Part shown: piece by piece, positions 1 to 8,435 of the stretch | How the letters are laid out: each line of letters begins with the position of its first letter | Numbering within the stretch: position 1 is the stretch's first letter | Assembly: GCF_040459645.1 (NCBI RefSeq) | Contig: NZ_JARVHQ010000001.1 | Coordinates: forward strand, 2,046,001-2,110,000 | DNA from: Bacillus cereus group sp. RP43 | Lineage (GTDB): Bacteria > Bacillota > Bacilli > Bacillales > Bacillaceae_G | DNA length: 64,000 nt | Direction of reading: 5' to 3' | Made by a program: the position numbers and the translations under genes | Notes under the pieces: model-generated | Told to the model about the DNA's origin: nothing | What the model saw: only the letters and a program-made list of their open reading frames with translations | Databases searched by the model: none

Positions 1-650
1 AAAATAAAGAAGCGGGTTTAGAGGTAGATACAGGAGTTAATATGGGATTATATACGTATCCGATTTTAATGGCGGCTGATATATTACTATTTCAAGCTAC
101 TCATGTACCAGTCGGGAAAGACCAAATTCAGCATATTGAAATTGCGCGTGATATTGCGACGTATTTTAATCATACATTTGGCATGACATTTACGCTTCCA
201 GAGTATGTCATACAAGAAGAAGGAGCAATATTACCTGGTCTTGACGGAAGAAAGATGAGTAAAAGTTATGGGAATGTTATCCCATTATTTGCAGAGCAAG
301 AAAAACTACGAAAGTTAATATTTAAAATAAAAACAGATTCTTCACTTCCAAATGAACCGAAAAAACTAGAAACGTTATTTACAATATATAAAGAATTTGC
401 GAAAGAAGATGAAATTCAGTCGATGCGTGAAAAGTATGAGACTGGAATCGGATGGGGTGATGTAAAAAAAGAATTATTCCGAGTTGTTGACCGTGAATTA
501 GCAAGTCCTCGGGAAAAATACACAACGTATATGAATGAGCCTCATTTGTTATATGAAGCGTTAGAAAGAGGTGCTGAGAGGGCACGGACTATCGCGAAGG
601 TAAATTTAGCGGAAATTAAAAAACGGATTGGATTTGAGAGGGAACGTTAA
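1..650 (+). CDS. trpS: tryptophan--tRNA ligase, C-terminal part
   Basis: This is the 3' part of a class I tryptophanyl-tRNA synthetase, which charges tRNA-Trp in the cytoplasm. The reading frame is open from the left edge, so the true start and the HIGH motif lie outside the window. Seen here are the GVNMGLYTYPILMAADIL segment of the Rossmann domain, the VGKDQIQHIE stretch that contacts Trp/ATP, and the KMSKS loop (GRKMSKSYGN) near position 250. The C-terminal anticodon-binding helices follow. The stop codon lies inside the loop of an intrinsic terminator. B. cereus group genomes often carry two trpS genes; which copy this is cannot be decided here. Confidence 0.95.
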   Translation, partial: NKEAGLEVDTGVNMGLYTYPILMAADILLFQATHVPVGKDQIQHIEIARDIATYFNHTFGMTFTLPEYVIQEEGAILPGLDGRKMSKSYGNVIPLFAEQEKLRKLIFKIKTDSSLPNEPKKLETLFTIYKEFAKEDEIQSMREKYETGIGWGDVKKELFRVVDRELASPREKYTTYMNEPHLLYEALERGAERARTIAKVNLAEIKKRIGFERER

Positions 651-668
651 GCGTTCCCTTGTTTTTTC
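638..668 (+). terminator. trpS intrinsic terminator
   Basis: GGGAACG (640-646) pairs with CGTTCCC (652-658), followed by a T-rich run. The trpS stop codon sits in the loop. Confidence 0.85.
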
Positions 669-779
669 TATGTGAATCTTAATTATTTATTCGTTGTATC
701 TGCATGTAAAATGAGGGATTCGCATTTTCTTATTGAATTTATTAATTGCATATGTTAAAAAGTATGCTAATATAGGGTT

Positions 780-839
780 ACTTATTAAATATGTTTAATA
801 AGTATAATTAAAGTGACTTATTAAAGGTGTTTAATAAGT
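780..839. promoter_or_regulatory. tandem ROK-repressor operators
   Basis: Two palindromes of the form ACTTATTAAA-N4-TTTAATAAGT lie at 780-803 and 816-839, 36 bp apart centre to centre, directly upstream of the acetyltransferase gene. An identical-arm copy precedes the ROK regulator gene at 1921. ROK/XylR-type repressors bind palindromes of this size, so these are inferred to be its operators. Confidence 0.75.
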
Positions 840-871
840 GGGATTCATTCTATAACGAAGGAGATGATTGT

Positions 872-1435
872 ATGAGAACAGAGAAAGAAAAGATGTTGGC
901 AGGAGAAATGTATATTGCGGATGATGAAGAATTAGTGGCTGATAGGGCGGAGGCAAAACGTTTAACACGCCTTTATAACGAGGCGATGGAGACTGGTGAT
1001 GAAAGCCGCTTTACTTTGTTAAATCAGCTTTTAGGTTCTTCAGCTGACGGGAAAGCCCAAATTAATCCTGATTTTCGTTGTGATTACGGCTACAATATCC
1101 ATATTGGAAAGAGTTTTTTCGCAAATTTTAATTGTGTTATTTTAGACGTTTGTGAAGTTCGAATCGGTGATAATTGTATGTTTGCACCTGGTGTCCATAT
1201 TTATACTGCCACTCATCCTTTGCATCCGGTAGAGCGGAATTCTGGCAAAGAATATGGGAAACCTGTAAAGATTGGTAACAATGTTTGGGTTGGCGGGGGA
1301 GCCATTATTAACCCTGGTATTTCAATTGGAAACAATGCTGTAATTGCTTCAGGGGCAGTTGTGACAAAAGATGTACCTAATAATGTAGTTGTTGGTGGTA
1401 ACCCAGCCAAAGTTATTAAAACGATAGACTTATAG
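872..1435 (+). CDS. maa: maltose O-acetyltransferase
   Basis: This is a left-handed beta-helix (hexapeptide-repeat) acetyltransferase of the Maa/LacA type, about 187 residues, which transfers acetyl from acetyl-CoA to a sugar hydroxyl in the cytosol. The N-terminal helical Mac domain ([17 protein letters not shown]) is followed by hexapeptide repeats and the active-site stretch [11 protein letters not shown]. The C-terminal repeats end GGNPAKVIK, as is usual for the family. ATG 872 is chosen because GAAGGAG lies 7 bases upstream; a longer frame from 827 would start inside the second operator. Two ROK operators precede it and a broken sugar transporter follows, suggesting a small sugar-induced operon. 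Confidence 0.93.
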   Translation: MRTEKEKMLAGEMYIADDEELVADRAEAKRLTRLYNEAMETGDESRFTLLNQLLGSSADGKAQINPDFRCDYGYNIHIGKSFFANFNCVILDVCEVRIGDNCMFAPGVHIYTATHPLHPVERNSGKEYGKPVKIGNNVWVGGGAIINPGISIGNNAVIASGAVVTKDVPNNVVVGGNPAKVIKTIDL

Positions 1436-1504
1436 AAATCGTTTTTCACCAGTGCATGAATAAACTGGTGTCGTATCGTATAGACAATGTGAAAGGTGTT
1501 TCAT

Positions 1505-1846
1505 ATGAAGAAAGAAAGTACGGACAATTGTACAAAGACATTACTTGCCTCTCGAAACGCTCTATTTCTCTTATTTGCTTTGCCAGGAGCCGCGTTTGCT
1601 ACATGGATTTCTAGAACAGCAGCGGCTCGAGATATTTTAGCAGTTTCAAATGCAGAAATGGACTGGATTTTGTTCGGTTTATCTGTCGGTTCAATAATTG
1701 GTTATACAGCGTTTTTAGTCGGACCACCATTTTTAGGTATACTAGGGGAATCATTCGGAATACGCAATGCCTTGCTAGCTGTTTTATTATTTGTTCTCTT
1801 ATCTGGAATTATATCGTCTGTTACGAGAGAGAATAAATCGATCTAA
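1505..1846 (+). pseudogene. MFS transporter with large internal deletion
   Basis: The 113-residue product joins the start of a major facilitator (ASRNALFLLFALPGAAFATW, then GLSVGSIIG at the end of helix 2) directly to its last two helices (GYTAFLVGPPFLGILGE through LFVLLSGIISS). MFS proteins of this type have about 390-400 residues and 12 helices, so helices 3 to about 10 are missing. The frame is kept across the junction, which points to deletion between short similar sequences (IIG/IGY) rather than a frameshift. Start ATG 1505 has AAAGG upstream. A four-helix remnant is unlikely to transport. It lies between maa and the ROK repressor and was probably the sugar permease or exporter of that locus. 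Confidence 0.8.
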
Positions 1847-1920
1847 ACAAGGAGTGCATCGGGCGGAAATATATCATCTCTATTGCTTTAGAAAATGATG
1901 TATGATATATTGTCAACGCA

Positions 1921-1944
1921 ACTTATTAAAAGTGTTTAATAAGT
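1921..1944. promoter_or_regulatory. ROK-repressor operator, autoregulatory copy
   Basis: ACTTATTAAA-AGTG-TTTAATAAGT ends one base before an in-frame ATG at 1945 and 10 bases before the Shine-Dalgarno of the ROK gene. Arms are identical to the two sites before maa. Confidence 0.75.
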
Positions 1945-1968
1945 ATGTTGATTAAGGTGGTGAGCGAT

Positions 1969-3009
1969 TTGAGTGAACAATTTGTTACTCAAAAATCGAT
2001 TAAAGAGACGATCCTTCGCGGCATTCGTACAGCTCTTCTAGAGCGAGGTAGTGCAACGAAAGTTGAACTTAGTAATACATTAGAAATCAGTTTTCCAACG
2101 ATAAGTAAATTTATAGAAAATATGAAACAAGACGGTGAAGTCACTTTAGTCGGTCTAGATGATTCAAGTGGTGGAAGAAGAGCGAAACGATATGCTTATA
2201 ATCCGGAATATATGTTAGGTTTAGCGATATTTTTAGAAAAAAATGAAACAAACTATACAATTTTTAACTGTTTAGGGGAAGTAAAAGAACAAGGAAGTAC
2301 TTCAAGTGTATTAATTGATACTGGCGTAGACCTATTATCTAAACATATTGAAGGTCTTATAGCTACATTCCCAAAAATAAGCTCTATATCAATTGGTGTG
2401 CCCGGTTCGGTAGATAATGGTCGTATTTTTTATATACCTGGTTATGAAAAGTTCCAAAATTTTAATTTGAAAAGTCATTTAGAGGATCTGTTCTCTATAC
2501 CTGTAGTAATAGAAAACGATATGAATGCCGCAGTGCTTGGTTATTATAAAAACACTGGAAACCATGACAATTCCTCTCTTGTATATTTGTATTCAGGTCA
2601 AAATGGTCCAGGTGCGGGTATTATGATAAATGGGGATGTAGTGCGAGGAAGTACATTTTTCTCAGGAGAGATATCTTTTGTTCCGCAGTATGATAATAAA
2701 AATTTCTTACAAGCTTTGAGAAGTGGAGATGAAGTGAGAGATTCGAATAATCCAGAGGAATATAATATAGATGCTATTACCCGATTGATTTCTACATTTA
2801 TAGCTATTATTAATCCACATGCGTTTATTTTCTGTGATGATGAAGTGAATCAATTTGTAATAGATCAAATTGTAAAAAGTTGTCCGCAGTACATTCCGGC
2901 GGAACATATTCCGAAAATAACAGTGAGCGATTGGAAAGAAGATTATTTATATGGATTAAAAAGCCTTGGACTTGATCTTATGATTACAAGAACAAGCAAA
3001 GAAAATTAA
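1969..3009 (+). CDS. ROK-family transcriptional repressor
   Basis: This is a 346-residue NagC/XylR-type regulator. An N-terminal winged helix (residues about 15-75; SNTLEISFPTISKFIENM is the recognition region) is fused to a ROK sugar-kinase-like domain. SISIGVPGSVDNGRI and the ENDMNAAVLGYY segment match the sugar-binding part of ROK proteins. The usual zinc site (GHxxxxxxxxxCxCGxxGC) is not evident after GEISFVPQYD, so sensing may differ. TTG 1969 is preferred because AAGGTGGTGA lies at 1954-1963; the earlier ATG 1945 abuts the operator with no ribosome site. It is inferred to repress maa and itself through the three palindromes. Confidence 0.88.
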   Translation: MSEQFVTQKSIKETILRGIRTALLERGSATKVELSNTLEISFPTISKFIENMKQDGEVTLVGLDDSSGGRRAKRYAYNPEYMLGLAIFLEKNETNYTIFNCLGEVKEQGSTSSVLIDTGVDLLSKHIEGLIATFPKISSISIGVPGSVDNGRIFYIPGYEKFQNFNLKSHLEDLFSIPVVIENDMNAAVLGYYKNTGNHDNSSLVYLYSGQNGPGAGIMINGDVVRGSTFFSGEISFVPQYDNKNFLQALRSGDEVRDSNNPEEYNIDAITRLISTFIAIINPHAFIFCDDEVNQFVIDQIVKSCPQYIPAEHIPKITVSDWKEDYLYGLKSLGLDLMITRTSKEN

Positions 3010-3054
3010 ATATCAAATTGTTGATTGTATAACATAAAAGAAAAGGTGTCGATT

Positions 3055-3435
3055 ATGAAAATTGAACATGTAGCAATTTGGGTGAATGATTTAGAAGTTA
3101 TGCGTGATTTCTATAAACAGTACTTTGGTGGTGAAGAAAATAGCTTATATCACAATCCGAAAAAGCAGTTTGAATCCTATTTCATAACTTTTGAAGGTGG
3201 TGCGCGTCTAGAACTTATGAGACAGGTAGGGATAGACGATGCAATAAAAAAACAAACAGTAGGATATGCGCATATGGCTTTTTCTGTAGGTAGCAAAGAA
3301 AAAGTGGACCAATTAACGGATAGGTTAAGAGAAGCTGGATACCCTCTGTTAAACGGTCCACGCACTACAGGAGATGGTTATTATGAGAGTGTAGTAAGTG
3401 ATCCTGAAGGAAATCAGATTGAGATAACAATCTAA
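3055..3435 (+). CDS. VOC family (glyoxalase/bleomycin-resistance fold) protein
   Basis: This is a 126-residue protein with the two beta-alpha-beta-beta-beta modules of the VOC superfamily. It begins [20 protein letters not shown] and ends [14 protein letters not shown]. Metal ligands are plausible at His5, Glu in ARLELM, His in YAHMAFSVG and the final Glu of QIEI, matching the H/E/H/E pattern of lyases and thiol transferases. The family covers glyoxalase I, fosfomycin thiol transferases and dioxygenases, and the substrate cannot be told here. ATG 3055 follows AAAGGTG. It stands alone after the ROK gene. Confidence 0.85.
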   Translation: MKIEHVAIWVNDLEVMRDFYKQYFGGEENSLYHNPKKQFESYFITFEGGARLELMRQVGIDDAIKKQTVGYAHMAFSVGSKEKVDQLTDRLREAGYPLLNGPRTTGDGYYESVVSDPEGNQIEITI

Positions 3436-3533
3436 CATTTTATTTACTAATAACTAATAAAAATATAAAACTTTGTTGTTCCCCAAAATGTTTACGAGAA
3501 AGCTATTATTTCTTCAGAAAGGGGGACATAACA

Positions 3534-3788
3534 TTGATTGAGTCAATTTTTATTTTCTGTATATATCCATTGCTTATTTGTATTTTTTCAATAGCTGTGA
3601 CATATAAAGTAGGTACATTTTACGTGATGCCAATTGTAACATTTCTTATTGTTCTTATGTTAAATATTACATTGTACGATCCATCATTTTTCTTTTGGGT
3701 GGGCATGTATACTATTTTTTCATTCATTATTTCTTATATAACTATTTTATTTGTAAAGGGATATAAAGCTGTAGAAAGAGAACGTTAA
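3534..3788 (+). CDS. small membrane protein, DUF2651-like
   Basis: This 84-residue, very hydrophobic protein has three predicted membrane segments: residues about 3-22, 28-48 and 52-76. It starts with TTG at 3534, eight bases after GAAAGGGGGA. The composition and the pattern YVMPIVTF...NPSFFFW-like (here YDPSFFFW) resemble the small Bacillus DUF2651 family, an identification made from memory and only moderately certain. Function is unknown. It is followed by a hairpin and has no operon partner. Confidence 0.65.
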   Translation: MIESIFIFCIYPLLICIFSIAVTYKVGTFYVMPIVTFLIVLMLNITLYDPSFFFWVGMYTIFSFIISYITILFVKGYKAVERER

Positions 3789-3836
3789 ATCATCTAATTA
3801 TTTTTTGGGGAAATAGGGATTTACGGTGAACGATAA

Positions 3837-3880
3837 CAACCTCATTTCACGTTGTAATGACGAGAAATGAGGCTGTTGTA
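3837..3880. terminator. probable bidirectional terminator
   Basis: CAAC-CTCATTTC (3837-3848) pairs with GAAATGAG-GCT-GTTG (3864-3878). It lies between two convergent genes. Confidence 0.5.
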
Positions 3881-3920
3881 TTTCTATATAAAATATAAGG
3901 AACTTATTATGTAATGTTTT

Positions 3921-4370
3921 TTAATTGGAGTGCTGAAACTCCCTAATAATTCGCTCAATGACTGGATGAAGAGTAATAGGCAACCTATCAAGCGGAAAGA
4001 AGCGTAATTCTTTTGACTCAGCTTGATCACATATAAGCTCACCGTGGAATTCTCGGCAAATATAAACAACGAGTACACCGTGTACTTGATCGCCGTTTGG
4101 ATAGATTTGAAAAAAATCTGGTCCTGAGTATGTACGGAACAGTTCTGGATTTTTGATGATAAGCCCAGTTTCTTCAAATACTTCTCGTTTTAAAGCATCT
4201 TCTAACGTTTCGTTATATTCTAAGGCGCCACCAATAATACCCCAGCGGTTAAAGTCTGTCCGGAGCTGCAGTAATACTTCATTTTTCTCATTTAATATAA
4301 TGGTGTGTGAGCCTATTAATATAAGTGGATGATTTCCTACTAGATTTCTTACGTCTTCAATATAACCCAT
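3921..4370 (-). CDS. NUDIX hydrolase
   Basis: This 149-residue protein hydrolyses a nucleoside diphosphate linked to another moiety. The Nudix box is intact: GGALEYNETLEDAL followed by KREVFEETGL, giving the GX5EX7REVXEEXGU pattern. N-terminal hydrophobic strands (PLILIGSHTIILNEKNEVLL) and RTDFNRWGIIGG are typical of the ADP-ribose/MutT-like group. ATG 4370 follows AAGGAGAAAAATT. It begins 17 bases after the stop of the DUF2785 gene on the same strand, so the two are likely co-transcribed. The substrate cannot be assigned. Confidence 0.92.
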   Translation of the reverse strand: MGYIEDVRNLVGNHPLILIGSHTIILNEKNEVLLQLRTDFNRWGIIGGALEYNETLEDALKREVFEETGLIIKNPELFRTYSGPDFFQIYPNGDQVHGVLVVYICREFHGELICDQAESKELRFFPLDRLPITLHPVIERIIREFQHSN

Positions 4371-4387
4371 AATTTTTCTCCTTGTAT

Positions 4388-5227
4388 TTAATAATAGTTT
4401 GGAAGTTCTTTTAACATTTTTTCTGTTTTACGTGCTGTATAGGCTAAGTTATGATCATCTTTTGTTCTAAAGAATAATGTGCGTAAAAAGGTTTTAATGT
4501 TGGCACATAAAATACAATACTCATTAAGCGAAAGGCGTTTTCTAATTTGAGGAAGCCTTTTTATTTTTTTATAAATAATTGAAATTAACTCATCTTGCGG
4601 GAAGTCATGATACAGCATGGATATTAATGGCGTAACAATACGCTCATCTTCGTTATTATGAAAAATATCAGATGGAATGAAGATTTTATTTAATAAACAA
4701 TGAATGAGCTCTTCATACCATTTAAAAGTCGTATGTGAATTATGAACAATTTCAGTAAAAGCATCAGATACGTGGGCGATAGAATGAGCCCATCCTTTAT
4801 TTTCAATATATCCTCGAAAGTCCATTTCTAAGTTTGTATATGTAATGAGTTTATTTTTTATCTCCTCGATATCCTCTTCTGTAAAAAAGTAGTGAGAGTT
4901 CGCGAATTGGAGTATTAACGCAATTAAAGAAACAGTGTAAGAACGTGTGAAAACCCCATCTGTATGTGGGGAGTAAATGTCACAATATAAATATTCATCA
5001 CTTAAACAAGTTTGCAACAGTAATTTCAGTTGATCGTCCATAAGGAATTCATGATGAATGAAATGCGCAAAACATTTATATACAAGTTGGTAACGAACGT
5101 AACTATCAGTCGTTCCGATAAACTGTAGCATATTCAAAGTTAACTCATTTATATCTATATGTTGCAGTTGCGTATAGTCATTTTGTTGTATAAGCTCTAA
5201 CTGTTGTTGCAATGCTGTAATATCCAA
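4388..5227 (-). CDS. DUF2785 family protein
   Basis: This 279-residue, helix-rich protein starts with TTG seven bases after AGGAGGTTCTCCA. The central segments DFRGYIENKGWAHSIAHVSDAF (22 positions around residue 145) and LMDDQLKLLLQTCLSDEYLY match the conserved core of DUF2785, including the GWAH...AH..D pattern that may bind metal. Family members are cytoplasmic proteins of unknown function found across Bacillus. It is probably in one transcript with the downstream NUDIX hydrolase. Confidence 0.8.
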   Translation of the reverse strand: MDITALQQQLELIQQNDYTQLQHIDINELTLNMLQFIGTTDSYVRYQLVYKCFAHFIHHEFLMDDQLKLLLQTCLSDEYLYCDIYSPHTDGVFTRSYTVSLIALILQFANSHYFFTEEDIEEIKNKLITYTNLEMDFRGYIENKGWAHSIAHVSDAFTEIVHNSHTTFKWYEELIHCLLNKIFIPSDIFHNNEDERIVTPLISMLYHDFPQDELISIIYKKIKRLPQIRKRLSLNEYCILCANIKTFLRTLFFRTKDDHNLAYTARKTEKMLKELPNYY

Positions 5228-5350
5228 TGGAGAACCTCCTCCGCACTTTAAAGATGCGATCTTTTCTAGTATTCTATATATTCAAGGACAATCCTGCTCA
5301 TGCAAGGAGAACCATTAGAAATTCGAGTATGACATAGATGAGGGAAGAAT

Positions 5351-6073
5351 ATGACGACAATAGAACAGTTAAAAAAACATTTTAAAATAAGAAGAAGTGC
5401 TTCTTCTATCATGATAAAAGAAAATAATGCAGAGGTTTTTACAGAAGAGCAATTAGAAGAGATAATGAAATATTGCGTTGCTGAGGCTGAAAAAGAGGGA
5501 TTAGAAAACTTACATTTTGAGATTTCTTCAAAAAGTCCAAATTATGATCTGTATAAAAAATGTTTTGAAATGTATTCATTTGAATATGTTACTGAAAACA
5601 TGATTGTGTTTAAGGATATATATGAAGTGGAAGATGTAGAAAGTGAAATTGATTTTAAGCTTATTGAAGAAGTAGGAGAAGATACTTTTTATTCTCTTTG
5701 GATCGAAATGACGGAAGAAAAAGTCACTTACGATCAATTTGTAAATATGATGGAACAAGAAATTGGTGAGCAATGGAAAGAACATTGTTTAACAGCGGTT
5801 GCAAATGAAGAGCTGATAGGAACTGTAATCCCATATATTGAAAGAAGTACGTTAGAAGAAGGGAAACTTATGTATTTCGCAATGGTTCCAAATATGCGAA
5901 ATAAAGGGTACGAAGCAGCATTCTTTACAGGTGCAATGTTTGTCTTAAAGGAAATAGGAGCTACTTATTATATTGGTGAGGCAAATGTACAAAATGAGTG
6001 GATGAAGGATGTTTTTGAAAAGAATGGATGTCAGCTGCTGAGTTGTAGTGAGCGATATGTGAAAAGGGTTTAG
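5351..6073 (+). CDS. GNAT-like acetyltransferase, two-lobed
   Basis: This 240-residue protein seems to have two GNAT-like halves. An N-terminal lobe (to about residue 90, ending ENMIVFKDIYEV) has lost recognisable acetyl-CoA motifs. In the C-terminal lobe LIGTVIPYIER, KLMYFAMVPNMRNKGYEAAF and WMKDVFEKNGCQLL correspond to GNAT strands beta4-beta5, motif A and motif B. The motif A loop MRNKGYEAAF is a divergent form of (R/Q)xxGxG/A, so acetyl-CoA binding is likely but substrate unknown. It stands alone, divergent from the DUF2785 gene. Confidence 0.75.
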   Translation: MTTIEQLKKHFKIRRSASSIMIKENNAEVFTEEQLEEIMKYCVAEAEKEGLENLHFEISSKSPNYDLYKKCFEMYSFEYVTENMIVFKDIYEVEDVESEIDFKLIEEVGEDTFYSLWIEMTEEKVTYDQFVNMMEQEIGEQWKEHCLTAVANEELIGTVIPYIERSTLEEGKLMYFAMVPNMRNKGYEAAFFTGAMFVLKEIGATYYIGEANVQNEWMKDVFEKNGCQLLSCSERYVKRV

Positions 6074-6253
6074 GAGGATGAATGACGTACTCTCTCGAAC
6101 TCATTTAGCGGGAATCCATGTACAAATTTTGAACAAGTAAAAGAACTTTTTACATGTTTGTAAGATAAAAAGAAAAATCGAAACGACAAAGTAAGCTTTC
6201 CTATAATACAATAGAGAAGGATTAGACTATACAAAGAAAGCGTTGGTGAAAGT

Positions 6254-7276
6254 ATGAAGCAACAAAGAAATTGGTTACAAGCAACTGTAGAACGAAATGA
6301 AGATAACATGTTACATATAGAGTGGGAAAATAATATAGAAGAAGTTCGCATTTATTGGAGTACTTCACCAGATCATATTGAAGAAAATGGAGAATTACTT
6401 GTAACAGTAAATGGGGAATCATCATGCACTATTGAAAACCCGAGTGAAAATGAACGCCCATATTTTAAACTAGTAGGAAGTAATGGACAAGCCGTAACAG
6501 TAGCTGAGCGTAGATTGCCACTACAAGGAGCGTTTAACTTCCGTGATATGGGAGGGTATGAAACGACAGAAGGCCGTAAAGTAAAATGGGGTAAATTGTA
6601 TCGTTCTGAAGAATTAGCAGGATTAACAGAATGGGATATCGAGTATTTACAGAAGTCGGGCTTAAAGTTAATTTGTGATTACCGTACAGATTTTGAAGTA
6701 AAGCATAAGCCGAATCCAAGCATTACAGGTGCTCGTCAAGTGTGTTTACCAGTTATGCAAGACTTAGCGAAAGATTTAAATATAAATGAGTTTTTCCAAG
6801 TTGGTGACCTTTCTATGTTAGGGAAACCAGGCGAGTATCTTGTGAAAATGAATCAAGATTTCGTAAGTGGTAATGAAGCATTCGTGAGCTTCTTAAACCT
6901 AGCGCAAAACCCGGAAAACTTACCGTTAGTAAACCACTGTACAGCTGGAAAAGACCGTACAGGATTTGGATCAGCGTTATTATTACTTTTACTAGGTGTA
7001 CCGGAAAAAACAGTAATGGAAGACTACTTATTAAGTAACGGTTTCCGTGAAAAGTTAAATGGAAAAATGATGGCCTTTTTAGGTGCAAAACTACAAAACG
7101 ATGAAAGTAGAGCAATATTAGGTGCAATGTTTGAAGCACGCGCTGAATATTTACAAGCTGCGATTGATGAAGTTAAAAAGCAGTACGGATCAGTTGAAGC
7201 GTATGCTGAAAAAGCTCTAGGCTTTACGAAAGAGTCGTTAGAGGAAATGAAAGAGTTATTGCTAGAAGATAAATAA
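6254..7276 (+). CDS. tyrosine-protein phosphatase (Y_phosphatase3 type)
   Basis: This is a 340-residue, cysteine-based phosphatase. The P-loop HCTAGKDRTG lies at residues 228-237 with catalytic Cys229 and Arg235, fitting CX5R(T/S). Residues about 88-110 (LPLQGAFNFRDMGGYETTEG) are the hallmark of the bacterial Y_phosphatase3 family, which includes MptpB-like enzymes acting on phosphotyrosine and phosphoinositides. The first 80 residues look like a small beta-sandwich domain. No signal peptide is visible, so it acts in the cytosol. GGTGAAAG precedes ATG 6254 and a strong terminator follows. Confidence 0.9.
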   Translation: MKQQRNWLQATVERNEDNMLHIEWENNIEEVRIYWSTSPDHIEENGELLVTVNGESSCTIENPSENERPYFKLVGSNGQAVTVAERRLPLQGAFNFRDMGGYETTEGRKVKWGKLYRSEELAGLTEWDIEYLQKSGLKLICDYRTDFEVKHKPNPSITGARQVCLPVMQDLAKDLNINEFFQVGDLSMLGKPGEYLVKMNQDFVSGNEAFVSFLNLAQNPENLPLVNHCTAGKDRTGFGSALLLLLLGVPEKTVMEDYLLSNGFREKLNGKMMAFLGAKLQNDESRAILGAMFEARAEYLQAAIDEVKKQYGSVEAYAEKALGFTKESLEEMKELLLEDK

Positions 7277-7283
7277 GAAGATG

Positions 7284-7312
7284 GGAGGCTGATTAGATTA
7301 GCCTCCTTTTCT
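7284..7312 (+). terminator. intrinsic terminator of the phosphatase gene
   Basis: GGAGGCT (7284-7290) pairs with AGCCTCC (7300-7306), followed by TTTTCTTATT. Confidence 0.9.
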
Positions 7313-7362
7313 TATTGTTGCTATAATTAAGCTATGAGAAAATAGGAATTGAGGAGAACATC

Positions 7363-8067
7363 ATGAAATACAAAGTAATACTATTTGACGTAGACGATAC
7401 ATTATTAGATTTCCCTGAAACGGAAAGAAACGCATTGCATAACGCGTTTGTACAATTTGGCATGCCTACAGGGTATAATGATTATCTTGCAAGTTATAAA
7501 GAGATTAGTAATGGATTATGGAGAGATTTAGAGAATAAAATGATTACGCTAAGTGAATTAGCGGTAGATCGATTTAGACAATTATTTGCTCTTCATAATA
7601 TAGAAGTAGACGCGCAGCAATTTAGTGACGTATACCTTGAAAACTTAGGGAAAGAAGTACATCTTATAGAAGGTGCAGTGCAATTATGTGAGGGTCTTCA
7701 AGATTGCAAGTTAGGTATAATTACGAATGGATACACTAAGGTACAACAATCGAGAATTGGAAACTCGCCTTTATGTAACTTCTTTGAGCATATTGTTATT
7801 TCTGAAGAAGTGGGTCATCAGAAACCAGCACGTGAGATTTTTGATTATGCATTTGAAAAGCTTGGGATTACGGATAAATCAAGCGTACTCATGGTTGGAG
7901 ATTCCTTAACTTCTGATATGAAAGGCGGAGAAGATTACGGTATTGATACGTGTTGGTATAACCCGAGTTTGAAAGAAAATACGACAGGCGTTAAGCCGAC
8001 TTATGAAGTGGAGAGTCTGCTTCGTATTATGGAAATTGTAGAAGGAAAAGTAGTTTCCTTCTCATAA
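7363..8067 (+). CDS. HAD hydrolase, YjjG/YfnB-type noncanonical pyrimidine nucleotidase
   Basis: This 234-residue HAD phosphatase has motif I FDVDDTLLDF (nucleophile Asp9, acid Asp11), motif II IITNGYT, motif III Lys in GHQKPAREIFDYA and motif IV MVGDSLTSDMKGG. An alpha-helical C1 cap follows motif I. Motif I with DTLLDF plus VGDSLTSD is typical of YjjG/YfnB, which remove phosphate from dUMP, dTMP and modified pyrimidine nucleotides as house-cleaning. GAGGAGA precedes ATG 7363. It is monocistronic and followed by the 41-bp repeat array. Confidence 0.9.
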   Translation: MKYKVILFDVDDTLLDFPETERNALHNAFVQFGMPTGYNDYLASYKEISNGLWRDLENKMITLSELAVDRFRQLFALHNIEVDAQQFSDVYLENLGKEVHLIEGAVQLCEGLQDCKLGIITNGYTKVQQSRIGNSPLCNFFEHIVISEEVGHQKPAREIFDYAFEKLGITDKSSVLMVGDSLTSDMKGGEDYGIDTCWYNPSLKENTTGVKPTYEVESLLRIMEIVEGKVVSFS

Positions 8068-8098
8068 GATTTCCACATTGTCGATTGGTGCCGGTAAA

Positions 8099-8275
8099 TC
8101 GATATATTGAAAAAATCGCTGATATAATTTGAGTTATGGTCGATATATTAGGGAAATCGCTGATATAATTTGAGTTATGGTCGATATATTAGGGAAATCG
8201 CTGATATAATTTGAGTTATGGTCGATATATTAGGGAAATCGCTGATATATCTTGAGTTGTGGTCGATATATTGAG
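8099..8275. repeat. 41-bp direct tandem repeat, four full units plus a partial
   Basis: Units begin with TCGATATATT at 8099, 8140, 8181, 8222 and 8263, an exact 41-bp period. Units 2 and 3 are essentially identical; unit 1 differs at AGGG versus GAAA, and unit 4 at CTTGAGTTGTGG. Each contains ATCGCTGATATA and TTGAGTTATGG. There is no spacer variation, so this is a minisatellite rather than CRISPR. The rest of the gap to 8435 shows no gene. Confidence 0.95.
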
Positions 8276-8435
8276 AGTATATTGTTTTGAGGGAGTTCGC
8301 GAAGAAAAAATAGCGCTACTATACTAATGTCATTCACGTGTTATAAGGCGTTAATTAAATATGTGTATATACATAGTTTCTCAGAGTGATGCGATGTTAG
8401 GTATGAGCTGTGTAACAACTAGAGGTGAGTGAAGG

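Noticed and set aside
8099..8275. Direct repeats that might be a CRISPR array
   Set aside because: The 41-bp period is continuous with no unique spacers and there are no cas genes.
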